A DNA stretch of 64,000 nucleotides from Prado023 sp963774745 (lineage in GTDB: Bacteria > Actinomycetota > Actinomycetes > S36-B12 > CAIYMF01). Location of the stretch: positions 733,438 through 797,437 of the forward strand of contig CAVZGE010000011.1 in NCBI GenBank assembly GCA_963774745.1. Direction: 5' to 3'. The position numbers and the translations under genes are program-made. The notes under the pieces were generated by a model, which was not told where the DNA came from, made no database searches, and worked only from the letters and a program-made list of their open reading frames with translations. Every line of letters starts with the position of its first letter. Within the stretch, counting starts at the first letter, position 1. Positions 1 to 8,422 of this stretch are shown in pieces.

Positions 1-127
1 GGCCCGTACCCACGTGGGCACGCGCCAGCGCGCTGCCACCCCATGCCCTGCAGCCCGGTGCTGCGGGGCATGGTCGCGTTCCGGGCCGGATCGCCGGGGG
101 TCCCGCGCCTGGTCTATCGTCGCCGCC

Positions 128-1067
128 ATGCGCAGCGACGAGTTCGACCTGGTCACCGACGACGGTGTGGCGGTCCACGTCCACCGCTGGCTCCCGGCCG
201 ACGAGCCCCGGGCCGTGGTCCAGGTCACCCACGGGATGGCCGAGCACGCCCGGCGCTACGAACGGCTGGCCGGGATCCTGGTGGCGGCCGGTTTCGCCGT
301 CTGGGCCCATGACCACCGGGGCCATGGCGACACCGCGCGAAGCGACGACGACCTCGGGCACTTCGCGGACGAGGGCGGCTTCGATCGCGTGGTCGCCGAC
401 CTGCTGGCCGTCCGTGACGAGCTGGGGCGCGAGGGCCAGCCCGGTGCCGGCCGCCCGGTGGCGCTGTTCGCGCACAGCATGGGCACGTTCATCTCCCAGG
501 CCGCCCTGGCGCTGCACCCGCCCGCACCCTGGGATGCGGTCGTCCTGGCCGGGTCCGACGCCCCGGGCGGCCTGCCCTATCAGGCGTTCCTGCAGGTGGC
601 CCGGGTCGAGCGCCGGCGTCAGGGGCCCCGGGGCCGCAGCGACGTCCTGGACGCCCTCGCCTTCAGGCCCTACAACGCCGCCTTCCGGCCCACCCGGACC
701 GACTCCGACTGGCTCTCGCGTGATACCGCTGAGGTGGACGCTGTTCCTCGCCGACCCGCGCACCGGCTTCCCCCTGACCAATCAGGCCTGGGTGGACTTC
801 ATCGGCGGTCGCCTGGGTGTGGCCCACCAGGGATTCGCTGCCGTCGAGCCCAAGGACCTGCCGATCCTGCTGATCGCGGGCGACAAGGACCCCGTGGGTC
901 GTGCGGGCAGGGGTGTGCGCCTCCTGGCACAGCAGCTGGCGGGCGCCGGACTGCGGGACGTGACGCTGACGCTGTACCCCGGTGCCCGCCACGAGCTGGT
1001 CAACGAGACCAACCGGGACCTGGTGCATGCCGACGTGCTGGCGTTCCTCGAGCGCACGATCGGCTGA
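128..1067 (+). pseudogene. alpha/beta hydrolase (monoacylglycerol lipase-like), frameshifted
   Basis: A serine hydrolase of the monoglyceride-lipase type, expected to release fatty acids from monoacylglycerol or related esters in the cytoplasm. The first frame, from the ATG at 128, carries HGM (residues 35-37), the DHRGHG strand-turn (62-67) and the nucleophile box AHSMG (115-119). After about base 740 the homology moves to the next frame, which holds the acid region IAGDKDP and the catalytic histidine in PGARHELVNE and ends at 1067. The span is 940 bp, one base more than a whole number of codons, so one extra base near 737-741 would explain the break; corrected, the protein would be about 312 residues, normal for the family. 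Whether this is a real pseudogene or a sequencing error cannot be told from the sequence. Confidence 0.8.
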
Positions 1068-1100
1068 TCGCACCGACCCCGGCCGAGCCCCGGACATGCG

Positions 1101-1134
1101 ACGGGCCCCGCAGCGGGGATGCTGCGGGGCCCGT
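1101..1134. terminator. bidirectional hairpin terminator
   Basis: A perfect 13-bp stem (ACGGGCCCCGCAG at 1101-1113, complement at 1122-1134) with an 8-nt loop sits between the ends of two convergent genes. There is no T-run, which is common for actinobacterial terminators. It could serve either strand. Confidence 0.7.
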
Positions 1135-1143
1135 CGCGAGCGG

Positions 1144-2037
1144 TCAGTCGCGACCGGAGGCGATGATCGCCAGCAGTCGCAGGATCTCCAGGTACAGCCA
1201 GATCAGCGTGACCAGGAGGCCGAAGGCCATCCGCCACGACTCACGCTCGGGCAGGCCCATCTTGACGCCACGCTCGATCGAGTCGAAGTCCAGCATCAGG
1301 CTGAAGGCGGCCAGCAGGACGCCGAAGGCGCAGAGGATCAGGCCGAGCCCGCCCACTCCGTAGAAGCCCCAGCCGCCACCCACACCGAAGAACGACGAGA
1401 CGAACGAGATCAGGGCGATCGCGAAGTAGGACACGAAGGCGACCATCATGATCTTCTTGAACCGGCCGTCGACCTTGACCAGCCGGCTGCGGTACAGCGC
1501 GAGCATCACCACGAACGCCACGAGCGTGCCGATGATGGCCTGGGAGACCAGGCCCTCGTACCCGGTGCCCTGCGCCCACTGGTCGTAGACGTAGCTGATG
1601 CCGCCCAGGAAGACACCCTGGACCGCGGCGTAGGCCAGGATCAGCGGCGGGCTGACGACCTTCTTGAACGCGTTGACCAGGCCCAGGACCAGGCCCAGGA
1701 TCATCGATCCGATGTACAGGAACGGCATCGTCGGGGCGAGGTTCCACCCGATGAGCGCGAACGGGATCAGGACCGCGATGGAGATGCCGGTGCGGACGAT
1801 GACGTCGTCCATCGACATCCTGTTGGTCACGGGCTCGTACACCGAGCCCGTGGGCGGGCCCATCGGGACCGGCGGCGGGACCTGCCCGGGCACCTGGCCG
1901 TAGGGCGCCTGCGGGTGGGGCTGACCGGCCTGCTGACCCGCCTGGCCGTAGGCCTGCACCCCTTCCGCGTACGCGAAGCCGCTCTGGCCCGACGACTGCG
2001 CGTCGAGCCGGCTGAAGATGGGGTTCTTGTTGTTCAT
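1144..2037 (-). CDS. Bax inhibitor-1/YccA family membrane protein
   Basis: A 297-residue integral membrane protein of the BI-1/YccA type (seven predicted helices in the family). The first 90 or so residues are cytoplasmic and rich in Gln, Gly, Pro and Tyr (AYGQAGQQAGQPHPQ and similar). Hydrophobic segments then begin at about residue 95 (GISIAVLIPFALIGWN) and run to the C-terminus, which ends in a charged SGRD. The family is linked to ion leak and stress tolerance, but no reaction is established for actinobacterial members. The ATG at 2037 is chosen because the sequence upstream of it, toward the tRNA gene, shows no homology-like character. It stands alone between the hairpin at 1101 and the tRNA at 2175. 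Confidence 0.85.
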   Translation of the reverse strand: MNNKNPIFSRLDAQSSGQSGFAYAEGVQAYGQAGQQAGQPHPQAPYGQVPGQVPPPVPMGPPTGSVYEPVTNRMSMDDVIVRTGISIAVLIPFALIGWNLAPTMPFLYIGSMILGLVLGLVNAFKKVVSPPLILAYAAVQGVFLGGISYVYDQWAQGTGYEGLVSQAIIGTLVAFVVMLALYRSRLVKVDGRFKKIMMVAFVSYFAIALISFVSSFFGVGGGWGFYGVGGLGLILCAFGVLLAAFSLMLDFDSIERGVKMGLPERESWRMAFGLLVTLIWLYLEILRLLAIIASGRD

Positions 2038-2174
2038 CGTGTGTGTTCGACCTCCACGTCGACAAGTCAGCACCGCCCGTGCTGGGCGATGCATCCACTG
2101 AACCACAAAACATGCGATTCGGCACGTTCCTTCCCCGGAAGTGCCCGGTCCACACCTGCGCCGCGAGGCGTCAG

Positions 2175-2248
2175 TGCCCCCGGTGGGACTCGAACCCACA
2201 ACCGGGCGGTTTTAAGCCGCCTGCCTCTGCCAGTTGGGCCACGGGGGC
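2175..2248 (-). tRNA. tRNA with anticodon UAA (Leu), short variable loop
   Basis: A 74-nt cloverleaf. The 7-bp acceptor is perfect (GCCCCCG with CGGGGGC) and the discriminator is A73. The D-loop keeps GG, the anticodon stem is GGCGG/CCGCC around the loop CTTAAAA, and the T-arm is GTGGG-TTCGAGT-CCCAC. The loop puts U33 before UAA, which reads the leucine codon UUA. The variable region is only CGGTT (5 nt), a class I shape, whereas bacterial leucine tRNAs normally have a long class II arm. CCA is not encoded. The anticodon is certain from the sequence; the amino acid is inferred. Confidence 0.8.
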
Positions 2249-2270
2249 CGGGCCCGCGGGCCCGATCGGC

Positions 2271-2822
2271 TCAAAGGTACGTCGTGCGGGGATGGATGGC
2301 GTGCGCGCCGGCGACGCGGTCGAGGAAGAGCAGCCCGTCGAGGTGGTCGATCTCGTGCTGCAGGGCGCGGGCCTCGAAGGCGTCGGTCGTCAGGGTGACC
2401 TGCTCCCCCGAACCGGGCAGGAGCCCCGAGACCGTCATCCGGGTGGCGCGGCGCACGTCGCCGGTGAAGTCCGGCACCGACATGCACCCCTCACGCCCCT
2501 TCTCGTTGCGCGAGGCTGCGAGGACCACGGGATTGACCAGCACGAACTCCCCATGAGTGGTGCGCGCCTTGGGGTGCCGGGAGACGTCCAGGCTGAACAT
2601 CCGCCACCCGACGCCGACCTGGTTGGCCGCCAGGCCCACGCAGCCGGGCGACACGCGCATCGTGGCGATCAGGTCGGCAGCGAGCTGGACCACGTCCGGG
2701 TCGGTCGGGTCCACCTCGGCGCACGGCGTGCCGAGCACCACCTCGGGGGCGACCACCACCGGCAGGACGCGCCCATCGGGCAGCTCGGGCATGGGCAGCC
2801 TCAGGGCGGGCACGGGTTCCAT
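2271..2822 (-). CDS. def: peptide deformylase
   Basis: Removes the formyl group from the N-terminal methionine of new proteins. The metalloenzyme signatures are all present in order: the VGLAANQ box (family GxGLAAxQ), EGCMS with the metal-binding cysteine, and QHEIDHLDG with the two metal-binding histidines and the catalytic glutamate. Length is 183 residues, usual for the family. The N-terminus MEPVPALRLP is a natural start at 2822. The C-terminal tail runs past HLDG through LFLDRVAG as in other actinobacterial enzymes. It lies between an ACT protein 6 bp upstream, probably co-transcribed, and the unusual tRNA. Confidence 0.95.
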   Translation of the reverse strand: MEPVPALRLPMPELPDGRVLPVVVAPEVVLGTPCAEVDPTDPDVVQLAADLIATMRVSPGCVGLAANQVGVGWRMFSLDVSRHPKARTTHGEFVLVNPVVLAASRNEKGREGCMSVPDFTGDVRRATRMTVSGLLPGSGEQVTLTTDAFEARALQHEIDHLDGLLFLDRVAGAHAIHPRTTYL

Positions 2823-2828
2823 GGCGGG

Positions 2829-3344
2829 CTACAGGACGTCGGAGTCGGCAGGGCGCAGCGAGACCCCGACGCCGAGGTTCCGGCCGGCCTCGGCCAGCTG
2901 GGCACCCAGGGCGACGACGTCGATGCCCGCGGGCAGGCTGACCTCGGCGACCAACAGGTACAGCCCCCCGTGGCCCAGCCGGGTGGACAGGTCGGTGATG
3001 TTGCCCCCGTGCTTGGCCAGGGTCGCGGTCACGCCGGCGACGATGCCGGGGCGATCGGCGCCGTGGACGCTGAGCACATACCCCGCCTCACCGGTGGCCG
3101 GCTCCTCGGGCCCGACCGGTAGCACCGAGACGACCAGCCCGTCGGCGCCCAGGTGGGCCAGCCGCGCAGCGAGACCCTCGGCCGTGGTCGCGATGTCCAC
3201 GATCAGGGTCCAGGTGAAGTGCCCACGGAGCAGGGTCATCGAGGAGTCCTCGAGGTTGCCTCCCAACTCGGCCAGGACGCCGGTAACCTCGGCGATGATC
3301 CCCGGGCGATCCCGGCCGATGACGGTGACGGCGAGGCTTGGCAT
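2829..3344 (-). CDS. tandem ACT-domain protein (GcvR-like)
   Basis: About 171 residues forming two ACT domains. The first starts at MPSLAVTVIGRDRPGIIAEV and the second around residue 89 with LSVHGADRPGIVAGVTATL; both carry the D-R-P-G-I ligand-site turn. Proteins with this layout are annotated after the glycine-cleavage repressor GcvR of enterobacteria, but here there is no glycine-cleavage gene nearby and no DNA-binding domain. Amino-acid sensing is therefore as far as I would go. The ATG at 3344 is preferred over a GTG two codons upstream because homologous ACT domains begin at that methionine. It precedes def by 6 bp. Confidence 0.8.
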   Translation of the reverse strand: MPSLAVTVIGRDRPGIIAEVTGVLAELGGNLEDSSMTLLRGHFTWTLIVDIATTAEGLAARLAHLGADGLVVSVLPVGPEEPATGEAGYVLSVHGADRPGIVAGVTATLAKHGGNITDLSTRLGHGGLYLLVAEVSLPAGIDVVALGAQLAEAGRNLGVGVSLRPADSDVL

Positions 3345-3377
3345 GCGCACAGCCTACGGCTGCACAGGAGGGCGCCG

Positions 3378-3671
3378 ATGGACCCACTGATCGTCTTCGC
3401 CTGCATCTTCGCCCCGACCTTCATCCTCAACGTGCTCTCAGCGGGCCGCGACCAGCTGCTCTTCCAGTCCCGCAAGAGGGCGAGCCGGGCGCTGGCCGCC
3501 ACCGCCATGCTGGTCGCGACCGGGGTGCTCGTCCTGGTGGGCCTGCCGTTGGCGTGGGCGCTGGCGCTCGTGCTGCCCGGGCCGCTGGCCTCAGTGCTCG
3601 GCGACTGGGTCGGGAGCGGGGACTGGATCGTCCTGCGGCATCGGATCGGCAGGCTGTTCGGCCGCGACTGA
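3378..3671 (+). CDS. small membrane protein, unknown function
   Basis: A 97-residue protein I do not recognise. It opens with a hydrophobic stretch (MDPLIVFACIFAPTFIL), then a basic linker (QSRKRASR), a second long hydrophobic stretch (about residues 41-75) and a basic C-terminal end (RHRIGRLFGRD). A strong ribosome-binding site, AGGAGG, lies 8 bases before the ATG, which decides the start. Its last 81 bases overlap the 3' end of the ppx-type gene on the other strand. Probably a two-helix membrane protein. Confidence 0.65.
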   Translation: MDPLIVFACIFAPTFILNVLSAGRDQLLFQSRKRASRALAATAMLVATGVLVLVGLPLAWALALVLPGPLASVLGDWVGSGDWIVLRHRIGRLFGRD

Positions 3672-4586
3672 CCGGGCCACGCCATCGAGGATGTCGTGCT
3701 CGCTGACCAGGACCTCCGGCGCTCCGGTCGCGTCCATGATCCGCCGGAGCACCAGGGCGCCGGCGCCGATCACGTCGACCCGACCCGGGTGCATGACCGA
3801 CAGCGCCGCCCGCTCGGCCCGGGTCATCACCAGCAGCTCGTCGCTGACCCGCCGGACATCGGCGGCGGCGATGCGGCTGTGGTGGATCACGGCCGCGTCG
3901 TAGGCCGGAAGGCCCAGGGCGAGGGCCGCGACCGTGGTCACCGATCCGGCCAGCCCGACCAGGGTGGCCGCGGCCTCGAACGGCACAACGTGGCCGGCCC
4001 GGGCGATCGCTGCGTCGATGTCCGCGGTCGCGGCAGCGACCTGCGCGGGCGTCGGCGGGTCGGCGGCCATGTGCCGCTCGGTCATCCGCACGCAACCGAT
4101 GTCGACGCTCGTCCGGTGGGTCGGATGCCCGGACCCGAGGACGAACTCGGTGGACCCGCCGCCGATGTCGACCACCAGGAAGGGCCCACGGGCATCGGCC
4201 GGGATGCCTGTGGTGGCGCCGGCGAAGCTCAGGGCGCCCTCCTCCGCCCCGCTGATCACCTCCGGCTCGACGCCCAGGATGTCGCGCACCCCGGCCTCGA
4301 ACTCCGCCCGGTTGGACACGTCCCGGGAGGCCGAGGTGGCCACGAACCGCAGCGGCGGGCTGCCCGCCGCACGCATCAGGTCGGCGTAGGTCACGCAGGC
4401 GGCGAAGGTGCGCTCAAGCGCGGCCGGGGCGAACGTCCCCGTGGCGTCCACGCCCTCGCCGAGGCGCACCACGACCATCTCGCGCACGACGTCCGTGGCG
4501 ACACCCGCCGCCAGGTCGACGTCGGCGATCAGCAGCCGGATCGAGTTGGTGCCGCAGTCGATGGCGGCGGCGCGGCGGGTGCTCAT
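3591..4586 (-). CDS. exopolyphosphatase/guanosine-pentaphosphate phosphatase family (Ppx/GppA)
   Basis: Predicted to release phosphate from polyphosphate or from pppGpp. The ASKHA nucleotide-phosphatase fold is seen in the N-terminal phosphate motif IDCGTNSIRLLIAD and the second motif VVDIGGGSTEFV near residue 145. The 331-residue size matches the short actinobacterial form without a C-terminal HD domain. Its ATG at 4586 overlaps the TGA of the DUF501 gene by four bases (ATGA), so translation is probably coupled. The last 20 or so residues are an acidic, proline-rich tail that overlaps the small plus-strand membrane gene. Polyphosphate and pppGpp activity cannot be separated here. Confidence 0.9.
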   Translation of the reverse strand: MSTRRAAAIDCGTNSIRLLIADVDLAAGVATDVVREMVVVRLGEGVDATGTFAPAALERTFAACVTYADLMRAAGSPPLRFVATSASRDVSNRAEFEAGVRDILGVEPEVISGAEEGALSFAGATTGIPADARGPFLVVDIGGGSTEFVLGSGHPTHRTSVDIGCVRMTERHMAADPPTPAQVAAATADIDAAIARAGHVVPFEAAATLVGLAGSVTTVAALALGLPAYDAAVIHHSRIAAADVRRVSDELLVMTRAERAALSVMHPGRVDVIGAGALVLRRIMDATGAPEVLVSEHDILDGVARSVAAEQPADPMPQDDPVPAPDPVAEH

Positions 4587-5134
4587 GGGGTCCTCGGCAC
4601 ACACCCACCGGCGGTGCCGCCCCAGGCGGCCGCCGGGGTGATGCCGTGCTGCGCCATGAGGGCCAGGGCCTCGTCGCCCAGGGGGTTCACGCCGGGACCG
4701 GCCGCCAGCGCGTGGGCGACCAGCACGTGCAGGCACTTGACCCGGTCGGGCATGCCGCCCGCGCTGATGCCGGCGATGTGCTCGACGTGCCCGAGCTCCT
4801 CGCGCTGCGCCAGGTAGCTCTCGTGCGCCGCACGGTACGCGCTCGCCAGGTCGTGATCAGTGGCCAGCCGGTCGGCCATCTCGCGCATCACGCCGTCGGC
4901 CTCGAGCGTGCCGATCGCGCTGGTGGCCCGCGGGCAGGTCAGGTAGTAGAGGGTCGGGAAGGGGGTGCCGTCGGGCAGCTGCGGCTCGGTCATCAGGACG
5001 TCGGGCCGCCCGCACCCGCAACGGTGCGCCACGGCACGCACGGCCCGGACCGGGCGACCGAGCTGCTCGGCGACCGCGTCGAGATCCTCCTGGCTGACGG
5101 GCAGGCCGTCCGCGCCCACGTCCGCTGCCGTCAC
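4583..5134 (-). CDS. DUF501 domain protein
   Basis: A 183-residue conserved actinobacterial protein of unknown function. It has a cysteine-rich start to the conserved core (HRCGCGRPDVL), the signature TLYYLTCPRATSAIGTLEADG, and a helical second half (YRAAHESYLAQREELGHVEHIAGISAGGMPDRVKC, here described not quoted as a ligand site) in which the HVEHIAGISAGG stretch is the family hallmark. The GTG start at 5134 overlaps the stop of ftsB by four bases, and its own stop overlaps the ppx start, making a tight ftsB-DUF501-ppx set. The cysteines could bind metal, but this is only a possibility. Confidence 0.85.
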   Translation of the reverse strand: MTAADVGADGLPVSQEDLDAVAEQLGRPVRAVRAVAHRCGCGRPDVLMTEPQLPDGTPFPTLYYLTCPRATSAIGTLEADGVMREMADRLATDHDLASAYRAAHESYLAQREELGHVEHIAGISAGGMPDRVKCLHVLVAHALAAGPGVNPLGDEALALMAQHGITPAAAWGGTAGGCVPRTP

Positions 5135-5625
5135 CGGCCGTAGCTCTCCGCCGGCTCGGCGGGGGCGGGTGCCGGCGGGGGGCTCTTCTTCGCCGGATCG
5201 GCGGCCTGCTCGACGGTGGTCCAGACCGCGCTCCACCACGGGCCGCCCTTGGGGGCCGCGGCCATCGGCCGGGTCTGGGTCGTCTCCGGGGCCGCCACCT
5301 CCTCCTCGGTCAGGACGACGTACCCGACCTCGCCGGGGCGGACGAAGTGCAGCCGCGCGCGGGCCTGGGCCTCGATGTAGGCGGGGTCCTTCCAGCGCTC
5401 GTGGGCGGCCTCGAGGTCGGCCACCCGCTGGGTGTGCCAGGCGACCTGCGACTCCAGCTCGGCGATCCGCGCGCCCTGCGTGATCCACTCCCGGAACGGG
5501 ATCGCCAGGATCGTGATCAGGACGACGACGACGCCCAGCGCAGCCCCCGCGCGAGCGGAGAGCACTGGGCGTCGGACGTCGGGTCGCCGGACCCGTGGTG
5601 CAGGGGATGGGCGGCCGGCTGACAT
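5131..5625 (-). CDS. ftsB: septum formation initiator FtsB/DivIC
   Basis: A 164-residue bitopic cell-division protein. A basic, proline-rich N-terminus (RPSPAPRVRRPDVRR) precedes one membrane helix (about residues 30-52, GVVVVLITILAIP) and an extracytoplasmic coiled coil (ARIAELESQVAWHTQRVADL). A compact domain ends in RLHFVRPGEVGYVVL, the family signature, and the tail after it is Pro/Ala/Lys-rich and disordered-looking. By family knowledge it bridges FtsL and FtsQ at the septum. The ATG at 5625 has GGGAGG nine bases ahead; the ATG three codons upstream has no spacing to that site. It follows eno by 19 bp. Confidence 0.9.
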   Translation of the reverse strand: MSAGRPSPAPRVRRPDVRRPVLSARAGAALGVVVVLITILAIPFREWITQGARIAELESQVAWHTQRVADLEAAHERWKDPAYIEAQARARLHFVRPGEVGYVVLTEEEVAAPETTQTRPMAAAPKGGPWWSAVWTTVEQAADPAKKSPPPAPAPAEPAESYGR

Positions 5626-5644
5626 GCCGCCCATCCTCCCACGG

Positions 5645-6955
5645 TCAGGCAGTGAACCTCGGGAACGCCGAGGCGCCTGCGTAGCGTGCCGCATCGTCGA
5701 GCTCGTCCTCGATGCGCAGCAGCTGGTTGTACTTCGCCACGCGGTCCGAGCGGGCCGGAGCCCCGGACTTGATCTGGCCGCAGTTGAACGCGACAGCCAG
5801 GTCGGCGATGGTCGAGTCCTCGGTCTCGCCCGAGCGGTGGCTCATCATCGTCTTGAACCCGGCACGGTGCGCGGCCTCCACGGCCTCGGCCGTCTCGGTC
5901 AGCGAGCCGATCTGGTTGACCTTGACCAGCAGGGCGTTCGCGGACTTCTCCGCGATGCCCCGGTTGATCCGGGTGGTGTTGGTGACGTAGTGGTCGTCGC
6001 CGACGATCTGCACCTTGGCGCCCAGCTCGGCGGTGATGGCGGTCCAGTCGGCCCACTCGTCCTCGCCGAGGGGATCCTCGATCGACACGATCGGGAAGTC
6101 GCGGACGAGGCCCGCGTAGTACTCGATCATCTGGTCGGTGCTCTTGGCGACACCCTCGACGAAGTACTCCTCGGGCTTGACCTCGCCGGAGCCCTTCAGC
6201 GCACGGCCGTGGAACTCCGAGGCCGCCACGTCCATCGCCAGGGCGATGTCGGTGCCCGGCGTGAAGCCGGCCTTCTCGATGGCCTGGACGATGAGCTCGA
6301 GGGCAGCACGGTTGCTGGGCAGGTTCGGGGCGAAGCCGCCCTCGTCGCCCAGGCCGGTCGCGTAGCCGGCAGACTTCAGCACGCCCTTGAGCGCGTGGTA
6401 GACCTCAGCGCCCTTGCGCAGCGCCTCGGCGAAGGTCTCGGCGCCGATCGGGGCGATCATGAACTCCTGCATGTCGACTGACGAGTCGGCGTGCGAGCCG
6501 CCGTTGATGATGTTCATCATCGGGACGGGCAGCAGGTAGGCGTTCGGCCCGCCCAGGTAGCGGAACAGCGGCAGGCCCGCAGACTCCGCGGCCGCCTTGG
6601 CCACGGCCAGCGAGACGCCGAGGATCGCGTTGGCACCCAGGCGCTCCTTGTTCGGCGTTCCGTCGAGGTCGACCATCGTCTGGTCGATCAGGCGCTGCTC
6701 GGAGGCGTCGAAGCCCAGGATCGCCGGGGCGATCTCGTCCTCGACGTTGGCCACGGCCTTGGTCACGCCCTTGCCCAGGTAGCGCGAGGCGTCGCCATCG
6801 CGCAGCTCGTAGGCCTCGAAGGCGCCGGTGGACGCGCCCGACGGCACTGCCGCACGACCCGTTGCCCCGTCCTCCAGGGCGACCTCGACCTCAAGGGTCG
6901 GGTTGCCACGTGAGTCCAGGATCTCGCGCGCGATGACGACATCAATGCTTGCCAC
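5645..6955 (-). CDS. eno: enolase
   Basis: Interconverts 2-phosphoglycerate and phosphoenolpyruvate in glycolysis. Full length (436 residues). It has the N-terminal ILDSRGNPTLEVEV, the flexible-loop GASTG, the metal ligand regions VVSIEDPLGEDEW and the KVNQIGSLTE box with the catalytic lysine. The C-terminal signature SHRSGETEDSTIADLAVA follows. The GTG start has AGGAGC seven bases upstream. Its neighbours ftsB and mazG are its usual partners in actinobacteria, so it is probably expressed with the growth-related block rather than with other glycolytic genes; phosphofructokinase is 26 kb away. Confidence 0.97.
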   Translation of the reverse strand: MASIDVVIAREILDSRGNPTLEVEVALEDGATGRAAVPSGASTGAFEAYELRDGDASRYLGKGVTKAVANVEDEIAPAILGFDASEQRLIDQTMVDLDGTPNKERLGANAILGVSLAVAKAAAESAGLPLFRYLGGPNAYLLPVPMMNIINGGSHADSSVDMQEFMIAPIGAETFAEALRKGAEVYHALKGVLKSAGYATGLGDEGGFAPNLPSNRAALELIVQAIEKAGFTPGTDIALAMDVAASEFHGRALKGSGEVKPEEYFVEGVAKSTDQMIEYYAGLVRDFPIVSIEDPLGEDEWADWTAITAELGAKVQIVGDDHYVTNTTRINRGIAEKSANALLVKVNQIGSLTETAEAVEAAHRAGFKTMMSHRSGETEDSTIADLAVAFNCGQIKSGAPARSDRVAKYNQLLRIEDELDDAARYAGASAFPRFTA

Positions 6956-7078
6956 AGGTAGCTCCTATCAGATGGTTTGCCGCGGCGGCGGGCGCACCTC
7001 GGCAGTCGCCCGCACTGAGCGTCACCCTACCGACTGGAGTCCGCCGGCTCCTGTTGAGTGCCCGTGATCGCACAACGC

Positions 7079-7801
7079 TCACCGTGCGTTCACCTGCGAC
7101 TCCGCAGCCCGCACGCGGACGGCGAACCCGCGCAGGGCGCCGCGGAGCGCGGACTCCGGATCGACGCCCCGATCCAGTGCCTCGGTGGCGATCGCGAGCA
7201 GCAGGTCCCCCACCCCGTCGGTGCCGACCTCGTCGAGGGCCCGAGATGCCAGCTCCCGGGTGCCCTCGTCCGCCGGGGGAAGCTGCACCCCGCCGTGCGT
7301 CACCCGGTAGTGCATCTTGGCCGCGAGCAGCAGTGCCGGGAGCCCGGTGGGGATCCCGTCGAGGACCGAGTCGCGGGACTTCTCCGCGGTCTTGCGGGCC
7401 AGCCACACGGACTCGACGTGGGCCGCTGAGTCGACCGTCTCGTCGCCGAACACGTGCGGGTGGCGGGCCACGAGCTTGGCCGCGATCCCGGCTGCGACGT
7501 CGTCGATCGACCACGGGTCCGCGTCGTCCTCCTGGGCGATCCGCGAATGGAACATGACCTGCAGCAGGACGTCGCCGAGCTCCTCGCGCATGGCCGCGCG
7601 GTCTCCGGTCTCGATCGCCTCGACCGCCTCGTGGGCCTCCTCGGTCAGGTAGGACACCAACGACTCGTGGGTCTGCTCCGCGTCCCACGGGCAGCCGCCC
7701 GGGGAGCGCAGCCGGTCCATGACCGCGATGAGCTCCATGAGCGGCTCGCCGCTCGGGGCGGGGACCGCGCGGGAGCCGGGATCCCCGGTGGGCTGGCCCA
7801 T
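7079..7801 (-). CDS. mazG: nucleoside triphosphate pyrophosphohydrolase MazG
   Basis: Hydrolyses nucleoside triphosphates to monophosphate and pyrophosphate, cleaning the nucleotide pool. The catalytic module is clear: GGCPWDAEQTHESL, then the EEAHEAVEAI helix and the EELGDVLLQVMFHS helix, whose acidic residues bind magnesium. At 240 residues it is a single MazG domain plus a weaker C-terminal half. ATG 7801 directly follows the TAG of the upstream lipoprotein gene (TAGATG), pointing to coupled translation. The gene precedes eno by 123 bp. Confidence 0.92.
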   Translation of the reverse strand: MGQPTGDPGSRAVPAPSGEPLMELIAVMDRLRSPGGCPWDAEQTHESLVSYLTEEAHEAVEAIETGDRAAMREELGDVLLQVMFHSRIAQEDDADPWSIDDVAAGIAAKLVARHPHVFGDETVDSAAHVESVWLARKTAEKSRDSVLDGIPTGLPALLLAAKMHYRVTHGGVQLPPADEGTRELASRALDEVGTDGVGDLLLAIATEALDRGVDPESALRGALRGFAVRVRAAESQVNAR

Positions 7802-8422
7802 CTACGGGGTGGCCTGCTCCTGGGTGGACTGCTCCGTCACCGACGAGCCGGGGACGATCTGCAGCTGTGCGTCGTCCCAGGTGCCGTAGCGCGGGGCGAC
7901 CGCGACGTCGATGGCCTCGGAGTACTCCGAGAGTGCGACCCGTGCCGACTCCAGCTGCGCGGCAGCATCGCCCGCGGCGTTCAGCTTCAGGCCGATCGCG
8001 GTGACCAGCAGGTTCGTCCGCACGGTGTCCTCGAGGGACTGCGGCGGGATTCCGGACTGCAGCGCGAGACCGTTGAGGGCCTCCTGGCCCCCGTTCTCGC
8101 TGGCCAGCTGCTCGAGGCCCTGCTCGACCTGGGTCCTGGTGAGGTCGATGCTGTTGGCCGCGGCGTAGCTGCTGATGAGCCGGTTGAGCACGACCCGCTC
8201 GGCCGTGGCGGCGGCCAGCCCGGCCGGCGGCTCACCGGGGGCCAGCCCCTGCCCGGACAGCACGAGGGCGACGTCATCAGCGACCTCCGCCTGGGAGACC
8301 CGGAAGTCCTGGGACACCGCTGCCTGGCCGGACTCGACCAGCACGGACTGGCCGGACCCGTCCGTGCCGCAGCCGGCGAGCACCAGGGCGCCACACCCCA
8401 GGGCGATGGCAGTCCAACGCAT
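7802..8422 (-). CDS. SurA N-terminal-like lipoprotein
   Basis: A 206-residue exported lipoprotein. The signal peptide MRWTAIALGCGALVLAGCG ends in the lipobox LAGC, so the cysteine would be lipidated on the outer face of the membrane. The mature part has the helical pattern of the SurA N-terminal chaperone domain (VSQAEVADDVALVLSGQ; TRTQVEQGLEQLAS) but no recognisable peptidyl-prolyl isomerase domain. The ATG at 8422 shares one base with the mfd stop (TGATG), which decides it over the GTG one codon earlier. It is found between mfd and mazG in many actinobacteria. The substrate is unknown. Confidence 0.8.
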   Translation of the reverse strand: MRWTAIALGCGALVLAGCGTDGSGQSVLVESGQAAVSQDFRVSQAEVADDVALVLSGQGLAPGEPPAGLAAATAERVVLNRLISSYAAANSIDLTRTQVEQGLEQLASENGGQEALNGLALQSGIPPQSLEDTVRTNLLVTAIGLKLNAAGDAAAQLESARVALSEYSEAIDVAVAPRYGTWDDAQLQIVPGSSVTEQSTQEQATP

